From positions 1 to 64,000 of the forward strand of contig JROS01000032.1 in NCBI GenBank assembly GCA_000769715.1: a DNA stretch of 64,000 bases, written 5' to 3'. Positions within the stretch are counted from its first letter, which is position 1; the number at the start of each line of letters is the position of its first letter. The DNA comes from Desulfobulbus sp. Tol-SR. GTDB lineage: Bacteria; Desulfobacterota; Desulfobulbia; Desulfobulbales; Desulfocapsaceae. The notes beneath the pieces were generated by a model. The model did no database searches, was not told the origin of the DNA, and saw nothing but the letters and a program-made list of their open reading frames with translations. Positions 53,573 through 63,000 of the stretch are shown piece after piece. A program made the position numbers and the translations under genes.

Positions 53573-54039
53573 TGTCGAACGAACTTACCCTGGAGGCCAG
53601 AGACTATGACATGGCCTTCACCGAGATATCCTTTCTCCTCGATATGTTCGTCAATACCATCGTCACCTTTGTCGGCAAATCGACGCCTGCTCTGGCGGTG
53701 GCCGCCGGCCGGCGGATGGCCGACAACATGCCGGTGCACATGACCGAGAAGACCCCGGAGGTCGCCCTGCAGGAACTGGTGCGGATCTTCCGCATCCAGC
53801 AGATGGAGATCGACGGCCGCTTCGATGGACCGGAGGCGGCGATCATCATCAACCATTGTCCGATCCGGAGTGTCTGTCTGCAGCGCAACATGGAGATCGA
53901 CGGCCAGGCCTGCCAGATGTTCCACTACTACATGGCCGGTATTCTCGCCGAACTGGCCGGCTGTCCGGCCCGACCGAAAACAGTTGCCACCGGTGAATCC
54001 TGTACCTTCAATGTGGCCTTCAGCCGGCCCCGCCAGTAA
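53569..54039 (+). CDS. Second V4R-like protein of the hydrogenase operon
   Basis: A 156-residue paralogue of the protein at 50443-50937. The shared elements are an AGRRM segment near 44, then Cys97 (HCPIRSVC), Cys115 (ACQMFHYYMAGILAEL) and Cys145 (ESCTFNV). The cysteine spacing of 18 and 30 nearly equals the 18 and 31 of the first copy. The pattern CPI...C...G-x-x-x-x-L...G is that of V4R/MOD1-type domains. The start overlaps the ferredoxin stop (ATGA), with a second ATG directly after. Function is unknown. Its presence as a pair around the hydrogenase genes suggests a heterodimeric accessory factor or cluster-binding subunit. Confidence 0.72.
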   Translation: MMSNELTLEARDYDMAFTEISFLLDMFVNTIVTFVGKSTPALAVAAGRRMADNMPVHMTEKTPEVALQELVRIFRIQQMEIDGRFDGPEAAIIINHCPIRSVCLQRNMEIDGQACQMFHYYMAGILAELAGCPARPKTVATGESCTFNVAFSRPRQ

Positions 54040-54042
54040 GCT

Positions 54043-54501
54043 GTGACGACCGCTCTCATCGTCTGCATCGGCAATGATCTTGTCGCCGATGACGGAGCGG
54101 GCCAGGCGGTCCACGCCAGTCTCGAAGCTATCTCCTTGGCTGCCGGTACCCGCCTGGTGTTTCTGGGGCTGGGCGGGATCGATCTCCTCGAGGTAATGAA
54201 CGGCGAGGACCTGCTGGTGGTGATCGATGCGGTGCAACTGGGAGCGGCGCCGGGATTCGTTCATGTCCTCGACTGGCAGGCCATTCCCGCGCTGGGGCCG
54301 CGGCCGGTGAGCGGCCACGGGATCGGCATTCGGGAGGCGATCGAGGTCGGACGCCGCCTCTACCCTGAAAGAATCCCCACTAACATATATCTCATCGGCA
54401 TTGAGGGGAAATGCTTCAATCAGCTGGGACAACGCCTGAGTCCTGAAGTGGCGGCCGCAGTACCACGAGCCGTTGATCAACTCCTGCGGCTGTTGCCCTG
54501 A
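54043..54501 (+). CDS. [NiFe] hydrogenase maturation endopeptidase
   Basis: A 152-residue HycI/HoxW-family protease that removes the C-terminal peptide of the large subunit once nickel is inserted. The N-terminal CIGNDLVADDGAG motif (near 9-20) supplies the nickel-sensing Asp/Glu position, with a further aspartate in VVIDAVQLG and the histidine in SGHGIG. The GTG start at 54043 lies 3 bp after the previous stop. It closes the hydrogenase operon and matches the 24-residue tail on the large subunit. The general hyp genes are not in the window. Confidence 0.92.
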   Translation: MTTALIVCIGNDLVADDGAGQAVHASLEAISLAAGTRLVFLGLGGIDLLEVMNGEDLLVVIDAVQLGAAPGFVHVLDWQAIPALGPRPVSGHGIGIREAIEVGRRLYPERIPTNIYLIGIEGKCFNQLGQRLSPEVAAAVPRAVDQLLRLLP

Positions 54502-54700
54502 CGCAACAGGCTGAACGACCGCGGCTGCGATTCTGGACGCTGCCGGTCCCCGGGCCGCTTTTCATTTGAGCCGCCGCCGCAACACCTCCTCCCGCCGCCG
54601 CTCGATCCTCTTTCCATCCTCGTCGTTTCCGTGCCGCAGGCAATTTCCTGGTTGTGACTGCCGAAATCAGGCGTCGGATCGAAAAATGAGATGCATTTGG

Positions 54701-54730
54701 TTGACGAAGAGGTATTCTGGCAGAAATAAT
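54701..54730 (+). promoter_or_regulatory. Promoter before the hypothetical gene at 54766
   Basis: TTGACG (54701-54706), an 18-bp spacer and AATAAT (54725-54730), each matching consensus at five of six bases. The start codon lies 36 bp further, after AGGAGG. Confidence 0.5.
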
Positions 54731-54765
54731 TATGCGTATATGCAAATAACAGGAGGTCGATAACG

Positions 54766-55185
54766 ATGGAAACCGCAACAGCAGAACAGGAGATCGAGAC
54801 ATTTATCAACAGCTGGGGGGATGGGAATTCATCGGTCAAGTCCGGATTTCTCGAGCTGTACCGCCATGCTCGGGCGATGGCCGGGGTGAAGTTTCATTTT
54901 GTCGGCCGGTCGGGCGTCAGTTACTCGCTCCGGCCACGGGGCAGTCGCCAGCGGGAGGGCGAATTTTTCGCCATTATCGATGTCATCGATGATGATCCCC
55001 AGGCCCGGTGGCTGTCCGTATGCTTTTACGGCGATATGATCACCGATCCGGAGGGCAGGGGCGAGGTGATCCCCGGCGGTCTGGCCGGTGCCGACGGCTA
55101 TTGTTTCGACGTCACCGGAGATGAGGCGGGCGCGATCGACTATCTCAAGGAGCGCTGCCGTGAGGCCTGGGTCCGGGTCTCGTGA
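54766..55185 (+). CDS. Conserved hypothetical protein, family not recognised
   Basis: A 139-residue soluble acidic protein. It contains EIETFINSWG near the start, FLELYRHARAMAGVKFHFVGRSGVSYSLRP (split by no gaps) in the middle, and WLSVCFYGDMITDPEGRGEVIPGG, then a helical end (GAIDYLKERCREAW). The layout suggests a small alpha/beta domain. AGGAGG stands well placed before ATG 54766 and a promoter is visible, so the gene is real. No function can be assigned. It stands alone between the hydrogenase operon and a TSUP permease. Confidence 0.75.
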   Translation: METATAEQEIETFINSWGDGNSSVKSGFLELYRHARAMAGVKFHFVGRSGVSYSLRPRGSRQREGEFFAIIDVIDDDPQARWLSVCFYGDMITDPEGRGEVIPGGLAGADGYCFDVTGDEAGAIDYLKERCREAWVRVS

Positions 55186-55309
55186 CCGGTTGCCGGCCAG
55201 TCGGTGGTTTTCGGCGGCAATCGGAGGTAGTGCTTGCCGCTGATATGCAGGTTAAGGTACATTCTCTGCTCTGATTTGCCGTGAATCTTCGTCTCAAAGG
55301 GTAGAGTCC

Positions 55310-56107
55310 ATGGAATCCATTCTGCTGATATATCTGGCCGCCGGGGCTGTTGCCGGCCTGCTCGCCGGTCTCCTGGGGATCGGCGGCGGGCTGGTGATCG
55401 TCCCGATGCTGGTCTTCTGTTTCTCGCTGCAGCACCTCGATCCGGCGGTGACGATGCATCTGGCCCTGGGGACCTCGATGGCCAGCATCATCTTCACCTC
55501 CGTTTCCAGCTTCAGGGCGCACCACCGGCGGGGTGCCGTCGAGTGGCCGCTGGTGCGGCGCATCGTCCTCGGCATCTTTGTCGGCACGTTCCTCGGCTCG
55601 TGCCTGGCGGCGCGGCTGTCCACCGGCTTTCTCAAGAGCTTCTTCGTCCTCTTCCTCTATTACGTCGCCACCCAGATGCTGCTCAACACGAAGCCGAAGC
55701 CCTCCCGTCAGTTGCCCGGCAATCTCGGGACCTTTGCAGTCGGCAATGTCATCGGCGCCTTTTCCAGCCTGGTCGGCATCGGCGGCGGCACCCTGTCGGT
55801 CCCGTTCATGACCTGGTGCAATGTGCCGGTGCACCGGGCGATCGGGACCTCGGCGGCGATCGGCTTTCCGATTGCCATCGCCGGGACCGTCGGCTATGTC
55901 GTCAACGGCTGGCATGCCGCCGCTCTTCCCGCCTATTCGGTCGGCTACGTCTATCTGCCGGCCCTGGTCGGCCTGGTTGCCACCAGTGTCCTTACCGCCC
56001 CGTTCGGCGTCCGCCTGGCCCACAGCCTGCCGGTCGATCGGCTGAAGCGGGTCTTCGCCGTCCTGCTCTTCGTGGTCGGCACCCGGATGCTGATCAGCCT
56101 GGTCTGA
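55310..56107 (+). CDS. TSUP-family (TauE/SafE-like) membrane permease
   Basis: A 265-residue membrane protein with about eight hydrophobic segments in two repeats. Each repeat starts with the TSUP glycine motif (AGLLAGLLGIGGGLVIVP near 13-30, and IGAFSSLVGIGGGTLSVP near 148-165). Family members export sulfite, sulfoacetate, taurine-derived or other small anions. In a sulfur-metabolising anaerobe a sulfur oxyanion is plausible but unproven. A 12-bp perfect hairpin follows the stop. Confidence 0.88.
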   Translation: MESILLIYLAAGAVAGLLAGLLGIGGGLVIVPMLVFCFSLQHLDPAVTMHLALGTSMASIIFTSVSSFRAHHRRGAVEWPLVRRIVLGIFVGTFLGSCLAARLSTGFLKSFFVLFLYYVATQMLLNTKPKPSRQLPGNLGTFAVGNVIGAFSSLVGIGGGTLSVPFMTWCNVPVHRAIGTSAAIGFPIAIAGTVGYVVNGWHAAALPAYSVGYVYLPALVGLVATSVLTAPFGVRLAHSLPVDRLKRVFAVLLFVVGTRMLISLV

Positions 56108-56126
56108 GTCCGGCCCCCCAAAATCT

Positions 56127-56155
56127 CAAGGGCCTTCGTCCTGCGAAGGCCCTTG
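56127..56155 (+). terminator. Hairpin between convergent TSUP and putA genes
   Basis: A perfect 12-bp stem (56127-56138 with 56144-56155) with a 5-nt loop. There is no T run on either side, so it is a probable but non-canonical bidirectional terminator. Confidence 0.55.
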
Positions 56156-56182
56156 TCGACAAGAAGTTGAACCCTCAACCCC

Positions 56183-59182
56183 TCAGTCGATCCAGTCGTC
56201 GGTCGCCTCGATCGGGGCGAACCCGCGCCGCATCGTATTCTCGCTGACCAGTTTGGGGTCGACGAACTGGAGGAGATAATCGGGTCCGCCGGCCTTCGAG
56301 CCGACGCCTGACATGTTGAAGCCGCCGAACGGATGGCGCTCGACCAGGGCGCCGGTACTGCCGCGGTTGAGGTAGAGATTGCCGACGTTGAACTCGGCCC
56401 GGGCCCGGTCGAGATGCTCCGGACTGCGGGAGAAGATGGCCCCGGTCAAACTGAAGCGGGTCGAGTTGGCCCACTCGATGGCCTGGTCGAAGTTCTTGAC
56501 CTTCATCAGGGCCAGCACCGGTCCGAAGATCTCCTCCTGGGCGATGCGGTGCTCGGGCCGGATGCCCTCGACGATGGTCAATGGGACATAGCAGCCCGTC
56601 GCCGGGACCTCGCGGCTGAGCAGCACCTTCCCCTCCTTTCCGGCCAGGTCGATATAGTCGAGAACCGACTTCCGGGCCCTCTCGTCGACCACCGGTCCCA
56701 GCGAATTGGCCGGATCTTCGGCCGGGCCGATGGTCAGCGACGAGGCGGCCTGCACCAGCCGCTCGCGGAATTTGTCGTAGATCGGCTCGACGACAATGGC
56801 CCGGGAGCAGGCCGAACACTTCTGGCCCTGGAAGGCGAAGGCCGAATTGATCACCTGTCGGATCGCCTCGTCGAGATCGGCGTCATCGTCGATGATGATC
56901 GCGTTCTTGCCGCCCATTTCCGCCACCACCTTCTTGACCTGCCGCTGTCCCGGCGTAACCGTCGAGGCCTTGTTGATGATCCGGTGACCGACTTCCATCG
57001 AACCGGTGAAGGCGATGAGGGAGATATCGGGATGCTCGACGAGGTAGTCACCCATCACCGAGCCGCGACCGGGGACATAATTGAAAACCCCGGCGGGTAG
57101 ATCAGCCTCGCGGAAGATGTCGACCAGGTTGAAGCCGACCACCGAGGACGGGCCGGCCGGCTTGTAGAGTACCGGATTGCCGGTGACGATGGCGGCCGCG
57201 GACATGCCGCAACTGATCGCCAGCGGGAAGTTCCAGGGGGCGATGACGGCGGCGATGCCCTTGGCCTGGTAGCTCAGCAGGTTGACCTCGCCGGGGCTGT
57301 GGCCCATGCGTCGGGGGGTGCCGATCCGGATGGCCTCCCTGGCGTAGTATTCGAGGAAGTCGATGGCCTCGGCGACATCGGCCTGGGCCTGGTGCCACTG
57401 CTTGCCGACCTCGAGGATCTGCCAGGCGCTCAGTTCGTAGCTCTTCCGGCGGGCGATGGCCGCCGCCTTGACGAGGTACCGGGCCCGCTCGGCAAACGAC
57501 AGGGTCTTCCATGCCGGAGCGGCATTTTTGGCGGCGGCGATGGCCACGTCAATTTCCCCGGTCGAGGCCTGGCAGACGCTGCCGATGATCTCCTGCGGCC
57601 GGGCCGGATTGACCGAGGACAGTCGGTCGTCGGTGACGACTTCGCGGCCGCCGATGACCAGCGGGTAGGTGGCTCCGAGTTTGCCGCGGACGCTTGCGAT
57701 GGCGGCGACGAAGCCGTCGCGGACCTCCTGGCGGGTGAAGTCGGCGATTGGTTCGTTGACGAAGCGATCCGCCCTGGCGACCGCCGGCCTGGCTTTGTCC
57801 GGTTTCTGCCCGGCGACGCGGACCAGGGTCTCGAGCGGATTTTCGACCAGCCGGTCGATTTCCGCCGCCTCGGCAAAGGACTGGCGGAGGAAGGACTCGT
57901 TGGCGGTATTTTCCAGCAGACGCCGCACCAGGTAGGCCATTCCCGGCAGCAGATCGCCGTAGGGGGCGTAGAGCCGCACCCGTCTGGCGACGTTGAGCAG
58001 CCCTTTGCGGACCGGTTCGGCCATGCCGTACAGGACCTGGAATTCGTATTGATGCTCGGGAACTCCCAGGTCCCGGGCCATCTCCATCGCCGCCGAGATC
58101 GAGCGGATGTTGTGGGAGGCGCAGGCGTAGCTGCAGATATCGTGGTTTTCGAGGATCATCCGGGTGTGGCGCTCGAAGGCGGCATCGGATTCGGCCTTGA
58201 TCGTATAGACCGGAATCTCCCAGCCGTTCTGTTTGGCGATGACCGTTTCATAGTCCCAGTAGGCGCCCTTGACGAGACGCACCGAAATCGGCAGCTTCTC
58301 GCTCCGGGCCCAGGCGAGCAGGGCCTTCAGATCCGCATCGGTCTCCTTCAGGTAGGATTGGAGGGCGATGCCGAGGTGGGGATAGTCGCGGAACTCCTGA
58401 CTGGCCCGCAGGCGGCGGTAGACCTCGAGGGTGATGTCCTTGAAGCGGTGATGCTCCATGTCGATGCGCATGAAGCCGCCCAGTTCCCTGACTTTGCGGA
58501 GGATCGGGACGAGCCGGTTGCAGATGCCGGTCACCGAGCCCTCGAATTCCATCGGATCGGTCAGCGAGAACAGGGCCGATGGTTTGACCGAGATGTTGAT
58601 GCGCGGCGCATAACCCCAGTCGAGGGTGTCGCCGCCGATCGGAACCCAGTCCCGGTAGGATTTTTCCAGCGCCGCCAGCAATTCGAGGTACATCTCCATG
58701 AAGGAGACGGCCTCCTTCTCGCTGACGGTCGCTTCGCCCAGGATATCGACGGTGAGGGTGAAGCCGTCCTTGCGGATCTTCTTGATGTTCTTCAACGCAT
58801 CCTTGACGTTCTCGCCGATGATGAACTGCTTGGCCATTGCTTCGAGGTTGGAGCGAATGGTCCGGTTGACAAGGACGCCGGTGAGTTTGCCGCCGAAACC
58901 GGTGCCGATCGCCCCCCATTTCATCACCGCCGGCACATCCTGGTCGTCGCCGGCAAAGTATTCCCGGATATGGCGGGCCAGCGATTCGGAGGTGGTGAGG
59001 TAGGGCAGGACATCGACGAAGCGGAACAGTTGGACCTTGAAGTTTTCGTTCTTCATCGACCAGTCCATGACCTTGCCGGTCCACCAGCCCTTGTTGAAGA
59101 TGGAGGGGGCCTCACCGCTGATGCTGGCGAAGAACTCACTGCTGCGGGCAGTGATCTTTTTATCGAGGGAATTGGAATCCAT
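56183..59182 (-). CDS. putA: Bifunctional proline dehydrogenase / glutamate-semialdehyde dehydrogenase
   Basis: A 999-residue PutA converting proline to glutamate. The N-terminal FAD-dependent proline dehydrogenase barrel (about 120-440) shows RLVKGAYWDYE and the ASHNIRSI segment. The C-terminal aldehyde dehydrogenase (about 500-990) shows PWNFPLAIS, the catalytic Glu in AEMGGKNA near 751 and the nucleophile Cys in FQGQKCSACSRAI near 789. There is no N-terminal ribbon-helix-helix DNA-binding domain, so it is the short, non-autorepressing form. Control is probably by the Lrp-type gene 36 bp upstream. Confidence 0.94.
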   Translation of the reverse strand: MDSNSLDKKITARSSEFFASISGEAPSIFNKGWWTGKVMDWSMKNENFKVQLFRFVDVLPYLTTSESLARHIREYFAGDDQDVPAVMKWGAIGTGFGGKLTGVLVNRTIRSNLEAMAKQFIIGENVKDALKNIKKIRKDGFTLTVDILGEATVSEKEAVSFMEMYLELLAALEKSYRDWVPIGGDTLDWGYAPRINISVKPSALFSLTDPMEFEGSVTGICNRLVPILRKVRELGGFMRIDMEHHRFKDITLEVYRRLRASQEFRDYPHLGIALQSYLKETDADLKALLAWARSEKLPISVRLVKGAYWDYETVIAKQNGWEIPVYTIKAESDAAFERHTRMILENHDICSYACASHNIRSISAAMEMARDLGVPEHQYEFQVLYGMAEPVRKGLLNVARRVRLYAPYGDLLPGMAYLVRRLLENTANESFLRQSFAEAAEIDRLVENPLETLVRVAGQKPDKARPAVARADRFVNEPIADFTRQEVRDGFVAAIASVRGKLGATYPLVIGGREVVTDDRLSSVNPARPQEIIGSVCQASTGEIDVAIAAAKNAAPAWKTLSFAERARYLVKAAAIARRKSYELSAWQILEVGKQWHQAQADVAEAIDFLEYYAREAIRIGTPRRMGHSPGEVNLLSYQAKGIAAVIAPWNFPLAISCGMSAAAIVTGNPVLYKPAGPSSVVGFNLVDIFREADLPAGVFNYVPGRGSVMGDYLVEHPDISLIAFTGSMEVGHRIINKASTVTPGQRQVKKVVAEMGGKNAIIIDDDADLDEAIRQVINSAFAFQGQKCSACSRAIVVEPIYDKFRERLVQAASSLTIGPAEDPANSLGPVVDERARKSVLDYIDLAGKEGKVLLSREVPATGCYVPLTIVEGIRPEHRIAQEEIFGPVLALMKVKNFDQAIEWANSTRFSLTGAIFSRSPEHLDRARAEFNVGNLYLNRGSTGALVERHPFGGFNMSGVGSKAGGPDYLLQFVDPKLVSENTMRRGFAPIEATDDWID

Positions 59183-59218
59183 GGAATGTACCTCATGCAG
59201 ATGATGGGAGAGGGAGGA

Positions 59219-59713
59219 TCAGGCGTCCTTCTTCGTTTTTTTCTGGTTCTGCTTGGTCTCGGCGAAGGCCGTGATCAGGGTCTGTTCTTCCTTGAGGGTG
59301 CCGAGGACGAGGGTGGTCCGGCTGTCCTGCACCCCGGGTATGACGCCGATGCTTTTCATCAGTCCGGTCAGGCCGTCCGTGCTGTTGACCCGGGCCTTGA
59401 TCAGATAATTGTATTCGCCGGCGATCCAGTGCACCTCCTGGATGCCGCGTATCTTCGCCACTTCCAGTCCGACCGCGGTGCAGCCGACGGCATCGGCCGT
59501 CTTCAGGTGCATGAAGACGGTCAGGGCCAGGCCGACGGCCTTGGGATCGAGACGCACCTCGTAACCGACAATGACGCCGTCCTTCTCCAACTTTTTCACC
59601 CGCTCGAGAACTCCTGAAGGCGCCATGCCGAGACGGCGCGCCAGTTCGGCGTTGGGGATTTTGCCGTTATTCTGGATTATGTTCAATATTTCAATGTCGA
59701 TATCGTCTATCAT
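59219..59713 (-). CDS. Lrp/AsnC-family transcriptional regulator
   Basis: A 164-residue regulator. The N-terminal winged helix-turn-helix (IDIEILNIIQNNGKIPNAELARRLGMAPSGVLERVKKLE, about residues 4-45) and a C-terminal RAM ligand-binding domain (about 70-150) are clear. The last dozen residues are lysine-rich (KQNQKKTKKDA). It heads an operon with putA, and in many bacteria such a regulator responds to proline or leucine. ATG 59713 is chosen as the normal N-terminus (MIDDIDIEIL). Confidence 0.92.
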   Translation of the reverse strand: MIDDIDIEILNIIQNNGKIPNAELARRLGMAPSGVLERVKKLEKDGVIVGYEVRLDPKAVGLALTVFMHLKTADAVGCTAVGLEVAKIRGIQEVHWIAGEYNYLIKARVNSTDGLTGLMKSIGVIPGVQDSRTTLVLGTLKEEQTLITAFAETKQNQKKTKKDA

Positions 59714-60064
59714 ATAAATTAATACTCCGTTATGAGAATAATATGCAAAATATAGAGGTGAGTCAAGGATGATCGTCGGTGGGGCAATCATCTTGCGGTT
59801 GAGATGCGGAATCGATGGCGTGAAGCAATATCGAGGGGAGTTGGAGGAGTGACCTGCTTATGGTCGATGCTGCCGACTGGCGGGATAGGCCTCTATCTGT
59901 GTCATGTTGTGGGCGCTCGCCACTGCCGAGTGGATCCCCGGATTCTCGGCTGTACCGTCGGGAGGGCTCTGGCGTGGTCCGGAGGGGAAAGGGTGTTTGG
60001 GGTTCGCTGCCTGTCTCCCAATTCTCATGTTCGGCGATGGGAATGAGATCATGAATCGCAGCTG
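59714..60064. other. Intergenic region upstream of the Lrp-type gene
   Basis: About 350 bp. The 60 bp next to the regulator gene are AT-rich and should contain its promoter and own binding sites. The rest (59770-60060) is GC-rich and shows no gene or RNA I can support. Confidence 0.5.
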
Positions 60065-63000
60065 TTACCGCGTGGCCAGGCCCTTGGCCTGTGAGATTCT
60101 GGTCATGCCGGTGAGGTAGTCCCCGTACTGCTCGAGATAGAAGGCGAGCGCTTTGGAGAAGTGCTTGCCGACCAGTCCATCGACGAATATCTGGCTGATC
60201 TCCCGGTACCGTTTGAGAATCAGCTGAGAACGATAGAAGATCAACCATTCTTCGGTGGACATGTCTTCGATGATGAGCTGCAGGGCCTTGCGGGCCCTGG
60301 GCTGGTACATCCAGAAATACATCAGGTCGAGGGCGGTGACGATGAAGGCCCGCTCGAGGTCCCGCGCCTCGTAATTCATCGTTTCGATGAACATCTTCGG
60401 CGACTGCAGCATGTCGAGGACGTCCTCCTCCGGGAACAGCATGTCGAGGTGGGCAAAAAGACCGAAGAGGTGGGTCAGTTTGCTCTTGTAATCGGCAAGA
60501 CGGATGCGGATATTGGTCTGGCGATCGGCAAGACCTTCGATCACCCCGGCAACACAGTCCGAGGCGAACTTGGAGATGACGGCCGCCCACTTCTGCAGGA
60601 TTCCGTCGACTCCGGGGATCGATGCTGCATGGAGAATGGAGGCGATCAGGGTGTTGAACAGGATGGCGAGCGGGATGGAGAGGATCGAGCGGAACATATT
60701 GCCGAGGGCGGCGCTTCGGGGGAGGCCGCGGAAAAAATTATGGCTCGAGATGTAGATGCCGTTGGCCAGTCCCATCGCCGAATAGAGAAGCACTGGATTG
60801 GTCGAAGTGTTCACGCCCAGGTAGTGATCGAGCAGGACGGTCTTGACCAGGTAGTCGAGGAGAGGTACGGAGAAACCGGTGTACAGCAGGGAATCGGCGA
60901 TCCGCGACCAGCTGATGAAGGCATTCCACTGCAGCAGCGGAGAGCGGACCAGCCCGCCGCCGCCCAGCACCGACTGGATGATATTGCGCAGGCAGGTGAT
61001 CCCGAGCCAGATAAAGGCCCCGAAATAGGCGAGCAACCACCAGTCCTTGGTCAGGCTGAAGGTGAGGAAGGCCGGAATGAAGCCGATCACCACCTTCAAC
61101 AGATTCTTCAGTCCGGTGTTGAGGTATTTCAGTGGTTTGCCGATTCGTTCTGCCGCCGCCCCGGTCCCCAGCCTGATCGCGTAATCGGCGGGGTGGCGGA
61201 GTCCGCCCAGGGTGACGACGTTGCCCTCCCGTCCCGGGTGAAGCTCGATCGCCTCGAGGCTCCAGTCCCGCCATTCGCTGCGGTTGGCGAATCGGCTGCC
61301 CGGGAGGTAGCCGAGGACCCGTTCCAGCAGGTTCATCGGCTGGGTGCTGCGGCGCGTGTGGTGATGATCGAGCATGCGGGCGGTGATCGGCAGGCACTTC
61401 CGCCGGTTGTGGCGAACCTCCCGGATCGCCTCGCGACGGGCCCGGAGGGGGAGAGTGTCGAGGACCACCAGCCCCATGCCGTACTGGTGCTCCGACTGGC
61501 CGGTGGAACTGCTGCCGATTCGGGAACCGAGATTGCGCTTGCGATAATAGGTGTGGAAGGATTCGATGTCGAACAGGATGCCCAGGAGCCTCTCTTTGCG
61601 GGAGTCCATCGCCAACAGCTCGGTGGTCATCTTCTTCATCATCGCCTCGGCGGAAGTCGCGGTCTCTTGCAACAGCTCCAGATTCCGCGCGAGGGCGACC
61701 CGGGAATTTTCGAAATCCCAGATGATCTCGCGGATCGTCCGCTTGAGGACGATGACGTTGTCCTCGTTGAGGGCCTTCTGCAGCGTGTTGGTCAGGCTGT
61801 AGGTGCGCTCCGGGTTGACGATCGTGACCGCCTCGCCTGTCAGTCCGGTGGCTGCATGGATGTCGGGGCCGGCGGGCATGCCGTGCGAGGCGTCTTTGAG
61901 ATTGTAGCTCTCGATATGGGTGATCTTGCCCTGACAGTCGTACAGCAGTTCCAGGGTGTCCTGGATCGACAGGTTGCTCAGGCTGAGGATGAAGTGCGAG
62001 CCGGAATGGAGGGCCGACAGACGATCGAGCAACTCCCGGGGTGAAGTGTGCAGCAAGGCCGGGACATCCGCATCGTCGCGGGGGATATTCGGGTCAACAA
62101 TCTCCGGGTTCCGGCCCGGTTGCAGAAACCGGTCGATCAACACTTCTCTGGTCAGGGTGCCAAACTGCTCGAGGCGGGAGTGCAGTTCCTGCCGCTCTTC
62201 GGTCCTGGCTGTCCCGTACCGCTCCTCCAACCTCTTGATTTCTTGTTTGATCTGGGGCTGCAGGGTGCTGTGGATGAATTTGGCGAGGTGGAGGAGGGAC
62301 GGCTGGCCGGTGCCGACCGAGTCGATGAACGCCTGTTTGTCGAGGGCCCTGATTTCGAACGCCAGTTCCTCCGACAGGGTTTGCCGATGCCGGCGGTTGA
62401 AGGCCTCCAGGACCTGGAACACGTACCGCTGCTGGTAACGTGAAACCTGGCGGCCCTCCTCCATCAGGATCTCGATCTGTTTCTCCCGCAGGAAATGCAG
62501 CAGCGAGTGGCTGTCGGTGAATCCGTACGGGCTCCAGGTCATCCGGACGTATTTGCCGAGAAAGCGCGACGACATCTCGATGCCGATGCGGATGTGGACA
62601 TCGAGGATCTCGCCGGCCTCGAGCAGTTCTTCCGCTACCTCCGGGTCGACGTAGTTGTAATAGATGACGGTCAGGTTGCGGATGCCTTTGATCCAGGCAT
62701 CCATCACCAGATGGGTGGCCGATTTTCGCCCCTTGGTGTTGGCGTCGTGAACCCGGTCGTCGAAGGTGAACTGGTTCCACTCCTCCGGCATCTCCAGCAG
62801 GTGGTAGTGTTTGAGTTCGGCGCGGACCAGTCGGGGCCGGCCGGTGGAGACCAGCCGGAAGTCGTGGGCGAGCTTGAGCTGACGGAGCGTTTTGCCGCGA
62901 TTGCGGACCAGCTCCTTCATGATCTGCATCAATACCCGGGCGGTGTTTTTCTGGAAATAGGTGGTTGCGGAGAGGAGGACCTCGTCGCGCAGCGAGCGCA

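Noticed and set aside
59763..60590. Leftward frame of 275 codons across the region upstream of the Lrp gene
   Set aside because: It overlaps the end of the 1058-residue gene in another frame and has no recognisable domain.
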